Of a stretch of 24,539 bases of DNA, positions 8,657 through 16,426 are shown piece after piece; positions within the stretch are counted from its first letter, which is position 1; every line of letters begins with the position of its first letter. The notes under the pieces were generated by a model. That model searched no databases. It worked only from the letters and a program-made list of their open reading frames with translations, and was not told where the DNA came from. Origin of the DNA: Lachnospiraceae bacterium (lineage in GTDB: Bacteria; Bacillota; Clostridia; Lachnospirales; Lachnospiraceae). The stretch is from positions 1 through 24,539 of the forward strand of contig CAADSM010000008.1 in the NCBI GenBank assembly GCA_900751785.1, given 5' to 3'. The position numbers and the translations under genes are program-made.

Positions 8657-8773
8657 TCAGATGTGTCCCCATCTGATAAACGCTTCGCGAGAATGCGCAG
8701 GGATTCGGAGAAGTATTATGTCGGCTGATGCCGGCCCGGATCCCGCGCCAAGACTCGCGAGCGAGTCTTGAAT
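8652..8773. repeat. Hairpin-rich intergenic element
   Basis: Two perfect inverted repeats frame the region. The first is GTTTATCAGATG (8652-8663) with CATCTGATAAAC (8670-8681), 12 bp with a 6-nt loop. The second is CAAGACTCGC (8752-8761) with GCGAGTCTTG (8764-8773), 10 bp with a 2-nt centre. Between them is a GC-rich stretch containing GATGCCGGC and CGGATCCCGCG. No reading frame or T-tract makes the second hairpin an obvious terminator. The segment TTATCAGATGGGG (minus strand, 8679-8667) recurs exactly at 17487-17499. This suggests a dispersed intergenic element, but copy number cannot be judged from one window. Confidence 0.5.
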
Positions 8774-8780
8774 TTTACAG

Positions 8781-8809
8781 TTGATTTTTTTGAATATATG
8801 TTGTAGTAT
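8781..8809 (+). promoter_or_regulatory. Promoter of the hemolysin III-family gene
   Basis: TTGATT (8781-8786), a 17-nt spacer, then TAGTAT (8804-8809). It is about 65 nt upstream of the start codon, within an AT-rich stretch that follows the hairpin element. Confidence 0.6.
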
Positions 8810-8824
8810 ATGCATATGCTTAAT

Positions 8825-8841
8825 GTAGTTTTTAAAACTAC
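8825..8841. promoter_or_regulatory. Perfect palindrome in the leader, candidate operator
   Basis: GTAGTTTT and AAAACTAC flank a single central T. It lies just downstream of the predicted transcription start of the hemolysin III-family gene, a position where a bound dimeric repressor would block transcription. No regulator in the window can be assigned to it. Confidence 0.4.
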
Positions 8842-8874
8842 GTATTGTTTCATACATTAGGGAGGTGCATATAT

Positions 8875-9534
8875 ATGGACAGAAAACATCATATCAAAGA
8901 ACCCGGAAGCGCGATCACTCATTTTATCGGCATGCTGATGGCCATCTTCGCAGCTGTTCCGCTGCTGATCAAGGCCGCGCATGAGCCCAGCAGAATTTAT
9001 ATCATCTCGCTTGCGATCTATGCAGCAAGCCTGATCCTGTTATATGCGGCGAGCACAACTTATCATACCTTCGATATCTCTCCAAAGGTCAACACGATCT
9101 TAAAAAAGATCGATCATATGATGATCTCAGTACTGATCGCAGGGAGCTATACTCCGGTCTGCCTGATCGTCCTGAAGGGAAAAACAGGCATCATCCTTCT
9201 TTCCATCGTCTGGGCGATCGCGATCGCAGGAATCCTGATCAAGGCATTCTGGGTATACTGCCCGAAGTGGGTCTCTTCCGTACTCTATATCGGTATGGGC
9301 TGGACCTGCGTCCTGGCTTTCACTCAGATCCTGAACAATATGTCGCCGGCAGCGTTCGGCTGGCTGCTCGCAGGAGGGATCATCTACACAGTGGGCGGAG
9401 TCATCTACGCGCTGAAGCTTCCGATCTTCAACAGCAGGCATAAAAACTTCGGCAGCCACGAGATCTTCCACCTGTTCGTCATGGGCGGAAGCGCATGCCA
9501 CTTTGTTGTGATGTACGCATTCCTGCTGCCGTAG
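8875..9534 (+). CDS. Hemolysin III / PAQR family membrane protein
   Basis: 219 residues from ATG 8875, chosen because GGGAGGTG (8860-8867) sits 7 nt before it; an in-frame ATG at 8845 has no such site. Family motifs: EPGSAITHFIG (9-19), SxxxYH as S60 to H64, DHMMISVLIAGSYTP (80-94), and a C-terminal HEIFHLFVMGGSACHF (195-210) with H195, H199 and H209. The conserved Ser, Asp and His residues form the metal site in PAQR structures. Seven membrane helices are expected. Bacterial members (YqfA/hemolysin III) are inner-membrane proteins of poorly defined role, and the haemolysin name is historical. It is transcribed alone from the promoter at 8781, with a palindrome in its leader. Confidence 0.9.
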   Translation: MDRKHHIKEPGSAITHFIGMLMAIFAAVPLLIKAAHEPSRIYIISLAIYAASLILLYAASTTYHTFDISPKVNTILKKIDHMMISVLIAGSYTPVCLIVLKGKTGIILLSIVWAIAIAGILIKAFWVYCPKWVSSVLYIGMGWTCVLAFTQILNNMSPAAFGWLLAGGIIYTVGGVIYALKLPIFNSRHKNFGSHEIFHLFVMGGSACHFVVMYAFLLP

Positions 9535-9606
9535 CGGCTTTCAGCAGAAGACAGCAGTTCGAACCCCGAATGCCGATATGGCTGTTTTTTATCATTCACA
9601 TAAATC

Positions 9607-9648
9607 CAGGGCAGTACGATCCAGGAACCGTACTGCCCTGTGCTTTTG
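9607..9648. terminator. Bidirectional terminator between hemolysin III gene and NUDIX gene
   Basis: A 12-bp perfect stem, CAGGGCAGTACG (9607-9618) with CGTACTGCCCTG (9629-9640), with TGCTTTTG on the plus side. The two flanking genes converge here. A weaker structure lies before it (ACAGC 9551-9555 with GCTGT 9581-9585, then TTTTTT) and could also end the plus-strand transcript. Confidence 0.8.
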
Positions 9649-9657
9649 TCCGGGTAT

Positions 9658-10140
9658 TTAATTTCTATCCAGAGGCACGCCGTCGAGGGCTGCATAGCGC
9701 AGCACATCCTCGGTATCGTACACAAGCTTCAGGGAGAAGAACTCCCTTCCCTCGTCCAGAAGCCGGAAGAAGATCCGGTCCCCTTCCCAGAGCTCCAGCG
9801 ACGGGACTGCCGACTTATCGATCCACTCCAGCTCTCCCTCATCACAGTCAATCGGATCCCCCTTGAATCCATCCGCAGTATACAGCGACATATACTCCAC
9901 CACAGCTTCCCCATAGACAAACGTGACGATCCCCCGGTATCTCCAGGATGTGAGAGTATAGCCGGTCTCCTCCTTCACTTCCCGCAGCAGGCATTCTTCC
10001 GGGCTCTCTCCGTATTCAAAATGTCCTCCCACCCCGATCCATTTGTCATGGTTCACATCGTTTTTCTTCACAGTCCTGTGGAGCATCAGATACCGCCCCT
10101 CTTTTTCTATATAACACAGTGTGCTCAATTTTGCTGCCAT
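9658..10140 (-). CDS. NUDIX hydrolase (MutT-like)
   Basis: 160 residues with RBS GGAGGAGAAA. A complete Nudix box runs G39 to Y61: G39, E45, then REVKEETGY at 53-61 with R53, E54, E57 and E58. This is the Mg-binding signature for hydrolysing nucleoside diphosphates linked to another group. The preceding HDKWIGVGGHFE and following YRGIVTF resemble 8-oxo-dGTP diphosphatase-like members, but the substrate cannot be read from sequence. It starts 17 nt after the downstream ABC gene ends, so it is the last gene of the exporter operon and ends at the shared terminator at 9607. Confidence 0.9.
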   Translation of the reverse strand: MAAKLSTLCYIEKEGRYLMLHRTVKKNDVNHDKWIGVGGHFEYGESPEECLLREVKEETGYTLTSWRYRGIVTFVYGEAVVEYMSLYTADGFKGDPIDCDEGELEWIDKSAVPSLELWEGDRIFFRLLDEGREFFSLKLVYDTEDVLRYAALDGVPLDRN

Positions 10141-10157
10141 TTTCTCCTCCGTATCTT

Positions 10158-11927
10158 CTAAGTATGCGCCTGATGTATGCTGAACTGGCTCTCATACAGA
10201 TATCTGTAGAAACCGTCCTGCGCCAGCAGCTCAGCATGTTTTCCCTGTTCAATGATCTTACCGTCCTTCATCACAAGGATCCTGTCCGCTTCCCGGATCG
10301 TGGATAATCTGTGCGCCACGATGAACGTTGTCCTTCCCTCCATCAGCTTTGCAAATGCCTCCTGGATCCGGAGCTCTGTCCTTGTATCAATGGACGAGGT
10401 CGCCTCGTCCAGGATCAGCATGGGCGGCCTGCATAACATGACTCTGGCAATGCACAGAAGCTGTTTCTGCCCCTGTGAAAGTCCGCCGCCGTCCTCTGTG
10501 ATCCAGGTATCATATCCCTGCGGCAGGCGGCAGATAAAGCTGTGGATATGTGACGCCTTCGCCGCCTCGATCACTTCCTCGTCCGTGGCGTCCGGCCGCC
10601 CCATCATGATATTTTCCCGGATGGTCCCCGTCTTGAGCCATGTATCCTGGAGCACCATACCGAACCCCGCCCTCAGGCTCTGTCTCGTCATCTCCCGGAT
10701 GTCGATATCCTCCACGCAGATCCTTCCCTCATCCACGTCGTAGAAGCGCATCAGAAGATTGATCAGTGTGGTCTTGCCGCAGCCTGTGGGGCCGACAATG
10801 GCGATCCTCTGTCCCGGTCTTACCTCCAGGTTAAAGTGCTCGATCAGCTTCTGCTCCGGAAGGTAGGAAAAAGAGACATCCTCCGCCCGTACATTTCCCC
10901 GGATATCGGTCAGATCTGCCGCGTCTTCCGGATCCGGCGTCTGCGGCTCCTCCTCAATCAGGTCGAAGATCCTGCGGGCGCACGCCACCGCATTCTGGAA
11001 CTCAGTGACAACGCCGGAGATCTCATTGAAAGGTTTGGTATACTGGTTCGCATAGCTCAGGAAGCTGGAAAGCTGTCCCACTGACAGAGAGCCGTTCACG
11101 ACCGCGAACGCCCCCGCGATCCCGACTCCCGTATAGACCAGGCTGTTCACAAAACGGGTCGCGGGGTTGGTGATGGAGGAAAAGAAGGTCGCGCGCAGTG
11201 ATGCGTCCCGGAGCCGTTCGTTGATCTCATCAAAGCGCTCTGTCACATCCTTTCCCCTGCCGAACGCCTGGACCACCTTCTGATTCCCGATCATCTCATC
11301 GATCAGCCCGGTCTGCTCGCCCCGTGTCTCCGACTGCAGGCGGAACATGGCAAATGTCCGTTTCGCGATAAAGTTTGCCACAAGGAAGGACACCGGAGTG
11401 ATCAGCACGACGACAAATGTGATCGATACATTCACCGACAGCATGAACCCGAAGGTTCCCACGATGGTCGCCACGCCGGTGAAGAGCTGGGTAAATCCCA
11501 TCAGCAGCCCGTCCGCAAACTGGTCCACGTCGGCGATCACGCGGCTCACCATATCGCCGCTGGAATGGCTGTCGATATATTTGAGCGGAAGGATCTCGAT
11601 CTTGCGGAACGCCTCGTTCCTGATGTCCCGCACTACCTGGTAAGTCATTTTATTGTTGCACACATTCATCAACCACTGCGCCAATGCCGTGATCAGGGTA
11701 CATGCCCCGATCTGGAGCATCACCTGGAACACGCCGGGAAAGTTAACATTTTCTTTCGCAACGATATAATCCACCGCGTTTCCAGTCAGCTTTGGAATAT
11801 AGAGTGTCAGCGCCACGGAAACGCTTGCCAGCAGCACGGAAAACACAAGGAATATCCGGTATCGTCCGAGACGCCGCACAACCTCCCGCAGTGTTTCCGC
11901 CTGTCCTTTTTTCTTCTGTTTATCCAT
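10158..11927 (-). CDS. ABC exporter half-transporter, catalytically complete subunit (BmrD/YheH type)
   Basis: 589 residues: six membrane helices within about 20-320, then a nucleotide-binding domain. Walker A is GPTGCGKT (379-386) and the Q-loop is Q427. The signature is LSQGQ (483-487), a non-canonical version of LSGGQ. Walker B is LILDE with catalytic E508, and the H-loop is H539 in VAHRLST. The family pumps lipophilic compounds or lipids out across the cytoplasmic membrane. Its RBS (AAGGAGG) and start lie inside the 3' end of the preceding exporter gene (8-nt overlap), so the two are translationally coupled and expected to form a heterodimer. The altered signature here combined with altered Walker B and H-loop in the partner defines one degenerate and one active ATP site. 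Confidence 0.92.
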   Translation of the reverse strand: MDKQKKKGQAETLREVVRRLGRYRIFLVFSVLLASVSVALTLYIPKLTGNAVDYIVAKENVNFPGVFQVMLQIGACTLITALAQWLMNVCNNKMTYQVVRDIRNEAFRKIEILPLKYIDSHSSGDMVSRVIADVDQFADGLLMGFTQLFTGVATIVGTFGFMLSVNVSITFVVVLITPVSFLVANFIAKRTFAMFRLQSETRGEQTGLIDEMIGNQKVVQAFGRGKDVTERFDEINERLRDASLRATFFSSITNPATRFVNSLVYTGVGIAGAFAVVNGSLSVGQLSSFLSYANQYTKPFNEISGVVTEFQNAVACARRIFDLIEEEPQTPDPEDAADLTDIRGNVRAEDVSFSYLPEQKLIEHFNLEVRPGQRIAIVGPTGCGKTTLINLLMRFYDVDEGRICVEDIDIREMTRQSLRAGFGMVLQDTWLKTGTIRENIMMGRPDATDEEVIEAAKASHIHSFICRLPQGYDTWITEDGGGLSQGQKQLLCIARVMLCRPPMLILDEATSSIDTRTELRIQEAFAKLMEGRTTFIVAHRLSTIREADRILVMKDGKIIEQGKHAELLAQDGFYRYLYESQFSIHQAHT

Positions 11928-13650
11928 TTGCCGCCTCCTTCGGGAACTGTGAGTAATAGATTTCCTGATATACCGGACAGCTCTCGATCAGCTCTTTATG
12001 AGTGCCGATCCCGGCTGCCCTGCCGTCCTCCAGGACAATGATCTGATCCGCATACTGGATCGACGACGCCCTCTGAGAGACGATGAACACCGTGGGCTTC
12101 TCTCCCATCCCCCGGATTGCCGCCCGCAGTCTGGCGTCTGTTGCAAAGTCCAGGGCTGAAGCGCTGTCATCCAGGATCAGTATCCGCGGTCTTCGCACAA
12201 GCGCTCTGGCAATCGTAAGCCTCTGCTTCTGTCCTCCGGACAGGTTGCTCCCCCCCTGCTCGATCTGGAATGCGGTGCCGCCCTCCTTCCCGTCGACGAA
12301 CTCTTTCGCCTGGGAAATCTCAAGCGCCTCCTCGATCTCTGCGTCTGATGCGTCCGCCTTTCCCCAGCGCAGGTTCTCGGCGATCGTCCCTTTGAAGAGG
12401 ACCGCCTTCTGGAGGACTGTACCGATCTGTGTCCGCAGCTTATCCACATCATACTCACAGATATTCCTTCCGCAGATCCTTATCTCTCCGCCGGTCGCAT
12501 CATAAAATCGCGGGATCAGATTGACGAGTGAGGATTTGCCCGATCCGGTGCCGCCAATGATCCCGATGGTCTGTCCCTGCTCCGCGCGGAAGCTGATGTC
12601 CGAGAGAGCGTCTCCGGCTGCCCCTCTATACCGAAGGGACACATGGGTAAACTCCACTGCCGGCACATCCGTGTCCTCCGGCCAGTCCAGAGTCCCGTTT
12701 TCCATGTCGGACTCTTCATTCAGCACTGCGCCGATCCGGTTGCCGCAGGCGATCGCTTTTGTCACAGTAATGATCAGGTTCGCCAGCTTCACAAGCTCCA
12801 CAAGAATCTGGGACATATAGTTGAGCAGTGCCACCACTGCGCCCTGTGTCAGATCTCCTGCATCCACCCGCAGGGCGCCTGCGTAGATCAGAACGATGAC
12901 CGCGCCGTTTACAACAATGTATGTGAGCGGATTCATCAGTCCCGATATACGTCCCACAAATTTCTGCGCGTCAGTCAGAACCTGATTTCCTTCCTCGAAC
13001 CTTTTCTGCTCGTCCTTTTCCTTATTAAATGCACGGATCACTCTCACGCCGGTCAGATTCTCCCTCGTCATCAGGAGCACATTGTCCAGGTCAGCCTGCA
13101 CCTTCCGGTAGAGCGGCATTGTGATCAGCATGATCCCGAACACGATGACCGACAGGACCGGTATCGCCACCGCAAAGATCAGCGCCGCCTTCACGTCCAC
13201 CGTGAACGCCATGATCATCGCGCCGAACACGATGAAGGGCGAGCGCAGGAAGAGCCGGAGCACAAGGTTCACTCCGGACTGAACCTGGTTGATGTCGCTG
13301 GTCATCCTTGTGATCAGCGTGGTGGAGCCGACCATATCCATCTCAGTAAATGTAAAGCCCTGGATGTGCTCGAACAGGGCGTGCCTTACCCCTGTACCGA
13401 AGCCCGCCGCAGCTTTTGCCGCGAAGTACTGCGCCGTGATCGAGCAGACGAGACCGATCATCCCCAGGGCGACCAGCACAAGGCACATGCGTATGATATA
13501 GGCTGTGTCCTTCCGTGCAATGCCCACATCGATCACCGCCGCCATCACAAGCGGGACCAGGAGCTCAAAGGAAGCCTCCAGCATCTTGAACAGCGGCGCA
13601 AGGACGGATTCTTTCTTATAATCTTTCAGATATATCAGCAGTGATCTCAT
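11920..13650 (-). CDS. ABC exporter half-transporter, degenerate-site subunit (BmrC/YheI type)
   Basis: 576 residues with RBS AGGAG. Six membrane helices lie within about 15-300, followed by the ATPase domain. Walker A is GGTGSGKS (366-373), the Q-loop is Q414 and the signature is a canonical LSGGQ (470-474). Walker B is LILDDSAS, with D495 where the catalytic Glu is expected, and the H-loop reads VSQRASS with Q526 in place of His. These changes are the known mark of the inactive half of heterodimeric exporters such as BmrCD or TM287/288. It is the first gene of the operon, followed by the complete half (8-nt overlap) and the NUDIX gene. The exported substrate is not predictable. Confidence 0.92.
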   Translation of the reverse strand: MRSLLIYLKDYKKESVLAPLFKMLEASFELLVPLVMAAVIDVGIARKDTAYIIRMCLVLVALGMIGLVCSITAQYFAAKAAAGFGTGVRHALFEHIQGFTFTEMDMVGSTTLITRMTSDINQVQSGVNLVLRLFLRSPFIVFGAMIMAFTVDVKAALIFAVAIPVLSVIVFGIMLITMPLYRKVQADLDNVLLMTRENLTGVRVIRAFNKEKDEQKRFEEGNQVLTDAQKFVGRISGLMNPLTYIVVNGAVIVLIYAGALRVDAGDLTQGAVVALLNYMSQILVELVKLANLIITVTKAIACGNRIGAVLNEESDMENGTLDWPEDTDVPAVEFTHVSLRYRGAAGDALSDISFRAEQGQTIGIIGGTGSGKSSLVNLIPRFYDATGGEIRICGRNICEYDVDKLRTQIGTVLQKAVLFKGTIAENLRWGKADASDAEIEEALEISQAKEFVDGKEGGTAFQIEQGGSNLSGGQKQRLTIARALVRRPRILILDDSASALDFATDARLRAAIRGMGEKPTVFIVSQRASSIQYADQIIVLEDGRAAGIGTHKELIESCPVYQEIYYSQFPKEAANG

Positions 13651-13687
13651 ATCCCTCTCCTATCTTTCGTTCATAAAATACAGAAAT

Positions 13688-13716
13688 ATTTTAGCATGGA
13701 TACTGAACGGATGGAA
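13688..13716 (-). promoter_or_regulatory. Promoter of the ABC exporter-NUDIX operon
   Basis: On the minus strand TTCCAT (13716-13711), a 17-nt spacer, then TAAAAT (13693-13688), preceded directly by TGC as an extended -10. The -35 is weak. It lies 38 nt upstream of the first start codon. Confidence 0.5.
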
Positions 13717-13791
13717 CTGTTTTCTTGTCTCATTGCGGCAGATGCGCACTCCGCCAGGCTATGCAGCTCATACCTGCTGCTCTGAGGCACC

Positions 13792-15552
13792 TCACCGAAT
13801 GACCGTCGGACTGTTATCCAGGCTGTCCTCCACGCATAAGATCCCGTACCCGAGCTGCGGGTTTGGCCACGTCTCATATCCCGGAAGCTGCCTGGCCCCT
13901 CTCTGCAAATATGCTTTCACCTTCTCTCCATACAGATACGGGTCATTTCCTTTCACAATCCCCCACTCCATCAGAAGCGCAGCACCGCCTGTCACAAACG
14001 GCGCTGCAAAGGAAGTCCCTGTAAACTCAGCGTATCCTCCTCCCGGGACGGGCGCCCTCACTCTTACGCCGGGCGCTGCCAGATCTGGCTTTGGCACGCC
14101 GCTCCCCTCATACGCGGATGCGGTTCCACGCCCCGAAAAATCTGCATAGGAAAAAGTCAGCGCATCGTACGCCGCTGCCGTAATAACGCGCGACGCCGTG
14201 GAGGGAATCGTCAGTGTGAGCGCGCTGCCCGGAAGAAGAAACGCCGTCCCGTCATTCAGTGCGCTCTGAGACGGCAGCCACATCTGCCAGGACCCGTCTA
14301 CGATCCGCCGCGGGATCAGCACAATACGCCAGACTCCGCTGTCAACATAGGCTCCGCGCGGAAGAAAGGATATGTATATCTCCTGCCTGACACTGTAAGG
14401 CTTCGGCTCGCCATAATAGACAAGAAGCTCCGTGCCGCCGAGATAAAATCGCTGCGCCCCAAGCGTCTCGCGAAAAGGTATTGTAGATACTCCCGACGGG
14501 TTTATGACGGAGATTTCAATCTCATCTACGTAAGACTTCCATATCTGTACACTGAGATTAGTCTCCCTTGCCTGTACGCCAAGCTGGATCTCTGACTCGC
14601 TTTCCTCTGTCAGGCGTCCTGCGGCGTGTCCGGCGGCTGCCCCCTCGTTGCCGCTCCCCACGCAGAACACATTTTTCCATACATCTGCCGCCGCATCCAG
14701 GAACTGCTCTACGAGCGATGTGCCGTCGTGGGAACCATAGGTGTTGCCGAAGCTTAAGTTCACAGCCACGGGCATCCTTATCTCAACCGCCCGGCGCAGG
14801 ACATAGTCTACCCCCTCCATCAGCTCTGTTGTCCTGGGAAATCCTTCATCCCTGGGGAGCCCCATCTTCACAATGATCAGCCTGCTTTCAGGCGCTGCCC
14901 CCCGAAGCCGTCTCCCCTCACTCCCTCTGCCGTTTCCTGCAGCGATCCCCGCCACCGCCGTCCCGTGTCCGCTGTTATCTCTGCTGGGGATCAGCGCCCG
15001 GCGCTCTTCCCGGTCTGTAAGGACAAGCGCCTCATTGATCTGCTCACTCGTGTACTCTGTCCCTCTCGCATATCCCTCCGGCGGATTTCCGGGAATTGTC
15101 TGATCCCACAGGGCGGCGATCCGGGTGGTACCGTCCTCATTTCGAAAATCCGGGTTCTCATAGTCGATCCCGCTATCGATGACAGCCACAAGAATCCCCC
15201 GGCCGCTCAGAGAAAGAGGCGGAATCTGTACCGCATCGATGCAGGAAGCTCTCCGGCCATTCTCTGCCTGGAAATAAAGGTTTTTCGGTTTCTCGATAAA
15301 CTCGACTTCATCAAGAGCTGCCAGCGCTTCGATTTTGTTCTCCTTTATCACGACAACGGCATAGCCACCCAGAAGCTCCGTCACCGAGACCGCAAGCTCC
15401 CTTATCGACTCTGTGCTGCCTGAATATTTCACGATCAGCTCCCACTCCCTTTCCAGCGGGTCATACCCGGTCTCAAGCTCAATGGACTCCCTGCGCTCTT
15501 CCTCTGTTGCCTCAAGCGCCAGATTCAGAAGATTTTCAATCTTCTGGGTCAT
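13792..15552 (-). CDS. Csp-like S8 subtilisin-family serine protease
   Basis: 586 residues; ATG 15552 is the first possible start because an in-frame TGA lies just upstream, and GGGAG is 9 nt before it. Triad: D126 in AVIDSGID, H196 in SGHGTAVAG, S514 in GTSFAAPFV. The oxyanion Asn is N302 in GSGNEG. There is no signal peptide. An N-terminal prodomain (about 1-95) precedes the catalytic part, and a roughly 150-residue insertion (310-455) rich in beta strands lies before the Ser region, where Csp proteases carry a jelly-roll domain. Csp proteases act in spore germination by processing SleC, but many Lachnospiraceae encode several paralogues, so that role is not established here. The prodomain ends in NLYFQ (91-95), a plausible self-cleavage site. 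It is 177 nt downstream of rubrerythrin with a hairpin between. Confidence 0.9.
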   Translation of the reverse strand: MTQKIENLLNLALEATEEERRESIELETGYDPLEREWELIVKYSGSTESIRELAVSVTELLGGYAVVVIKENKIEALAALDEVEFIEKPKNLYFQAENGRRASCIDAVQIPPLSLSGRGILVAVIDSGIDYENPDFRNEDGTTRIAALWDQTIPGNPPEGYARGTEYTSEQINEALVLTDREERRALIPSRDNSGHGTAVAGIAAGNGRGSEGRRLRGAAPESRLIIVKMGLPRDEGFPRTTELMEGVDYVLRRAVEIRMPVAVNLSFGNTYGSHDGTSLVEQFLDAAADVWKNVFCVGSGNEGAAAGHAAGRLTEESESEIQLGVQARETNLSVQIWKSYVDEIEISVINPSGVSTIPFRETLGAQRFYLGGTELLVYYGEPKPYSVRQEIYISFLPRGAYVDSGVWRIVLIPRRIVDGSWQMWLPSQSALNDGTAFLLPGSALTLTIPSTASRVITAAAYDALTFSYADFSGRGTASAYEGSGVPKPDLAAPGVRVRAPVPGGGYAEFTGTSFAAPFVTGGAALLMEWGIVKGNDPYLYGEKVKAYLQRGARQLPGYETWPNPQLGYGILCVEDSLDNSPTVIR

Positions 15553-15679
15553 CCCTCACAACTCCCTTCCCAATATCAGTCACTCCTTATTTCTTTCTCA
15601 TATTTATGCAGCAGGCCCGCTGTTCATGCGTAAGCCTGCCCGGCACACTTCTGTTGAAAATGTGACAAAACGGTGAAAG

Positions 15680-15712
15680 GGGACGTAGTCAAATTCAATT
15701 TCACTACGTCCC
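15680..15712. terminator. Near-perfect inverted repeat, probable rubrerythrin terminator
   Basis: Arms GGGACGTAGT (15680-15689) and ACTACGTCCC (15703-15712), extended after a C-C mismatch by AAATT and AATTT around a single base. Read on the minus strand it follows the rubrerythrin stop by 16 nt and is followed by CTTTCACCGTTTTG, a modest T-rich tail. Its symmetry and very short loop would also fit a REP-like mobile repeat. Confidence 0.6.
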
Positions 15713-15728
15713 AAACTGCACAAAATAA

Positions 15729-16328
15729 TCATTCTCCACGGTAACAGGCAAATTCATACGGAATAAAATATCCCTGCTCATGCCTGCACGCCGGGCAGTA
15801 CTTCGGCGCCTGATTTCCCTCATGGATATATCCGCAGTGGGTACACATCCACTTCGTCACCTCACCGCCTCCATAGTAGGTGCCGTCCTCGAGCAGCTTT
15901 GCCAGCCTGCCGAACCGCTCTTCGTGCACATGCTCCACCTCTGCGATCTGATAGAACGCGGACGCCGCCTCGTGGAAGCCCTCCTCCGTGGCAGTATCCC
16001 CGAACGCCTGATAGACATCCTCGTATTCCTCATGTTCGTTATACTCTGCCGCGCGCAGAAGACCGGGCAGGCTGTCCTGCTGGTCCACCGGATAGCTCCC
16101 GTCGATATGGATCGTCTCTCCCGCCAGCTCTTTCAGCAGATCGTAGTATCTCTCCGCATGCGCCCTCTCCTGGTCCGCTGTATAGCGGAAGATATCAGCG
16201 ATAGTATACATTCCTTCCTTCTCCGCACGCTCCGCCGCGATGGTATAGCGGTTCCGCGCCTGGCTCTCTCCCGCAAAAGCCCGCATTAAATTTTCCTTCG
16301 TCCTGCTCTCTGAAAAATTAACAGCCAT
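15729..16328 (-). CDS. rbr: Rubrerythrin
   Basis: 199 residues from ATG 16328 (AAGGAG 8 nt upstream). The frame is open further upstream, but that part lacks homology and an RBS. Ferritin-like four-helix domain (1-140): E21, ERAHAER at 54-60, E95, EHEEYE at 98-103 and AEVEHVHEERF at 129-139 supply the diiron ligands. A C-terminal rubredoxin-like domain has CTHC (162-165) and CPAC (178-181) for one Fe(SCys)4 centre. The protein reduces hydrogen peroxide to water in the cytoplasm, protecting anaerobes. The tail after the second CxxC is slightly longer than usual (ending in FACYRGE). It lies 98 nt behind the glycosyltransferase gene without an evident terminator. No clear PerR box was seen. Confidence 0.95.
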   Translation of the reverse strand: MAVNFSESRTKENLMRAFAGESQARNRYTIAAERAEKEGMYTIADIFRYTADQERAHAERYYDLLKELAGETIHIDGSYPVDQQDSLPGLLRAAEYNEHEEYEDVYQAFGDTATEEGFHEAASAFYQIAEVEHVHEERFGRLAKLLEDGTYYGGGEVTKWMCTHCGYIHEGNQAPKYCPACRHEQGYFIPYEFACYRGE

Positions 16329-16426
16329 GATACATACTCCTTTTGATAGATAATCTTTCTTCATCAGGTAATATGCACCATGGCTGTGAAAAATATACAC
16401 TCTTTCCAGCTCCTGCCCCGGAATAC

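Noticed and set aside
8652..8681. CRISPR-like repeat in the intergenic hairpin region
   Set aside because: It is one inverted repeat, not spaced direct repeats, and there are no cas genes.
8845..8874. Upstream ATG (8845) as start of the hemolysin III-family protein
   Set aside because: It adds residues with no homology, and the GGGAGGTG site fits the ATG at 8875.
12643..13644. 333-codon plus-strand open frame inside the ABC exporter gene
   Set aside because: It is the complementary shadow of a well-supported ABC transporter gene: His/Arg/Gln-rich, no RBS and no domain.
16329..16400. 24-codon N-terminal extension of rubrerythrin
   Set aside because: The RBS AAGGAG is placed for the ATG at 16328, and the family starts with this MAVNF-type sequence.
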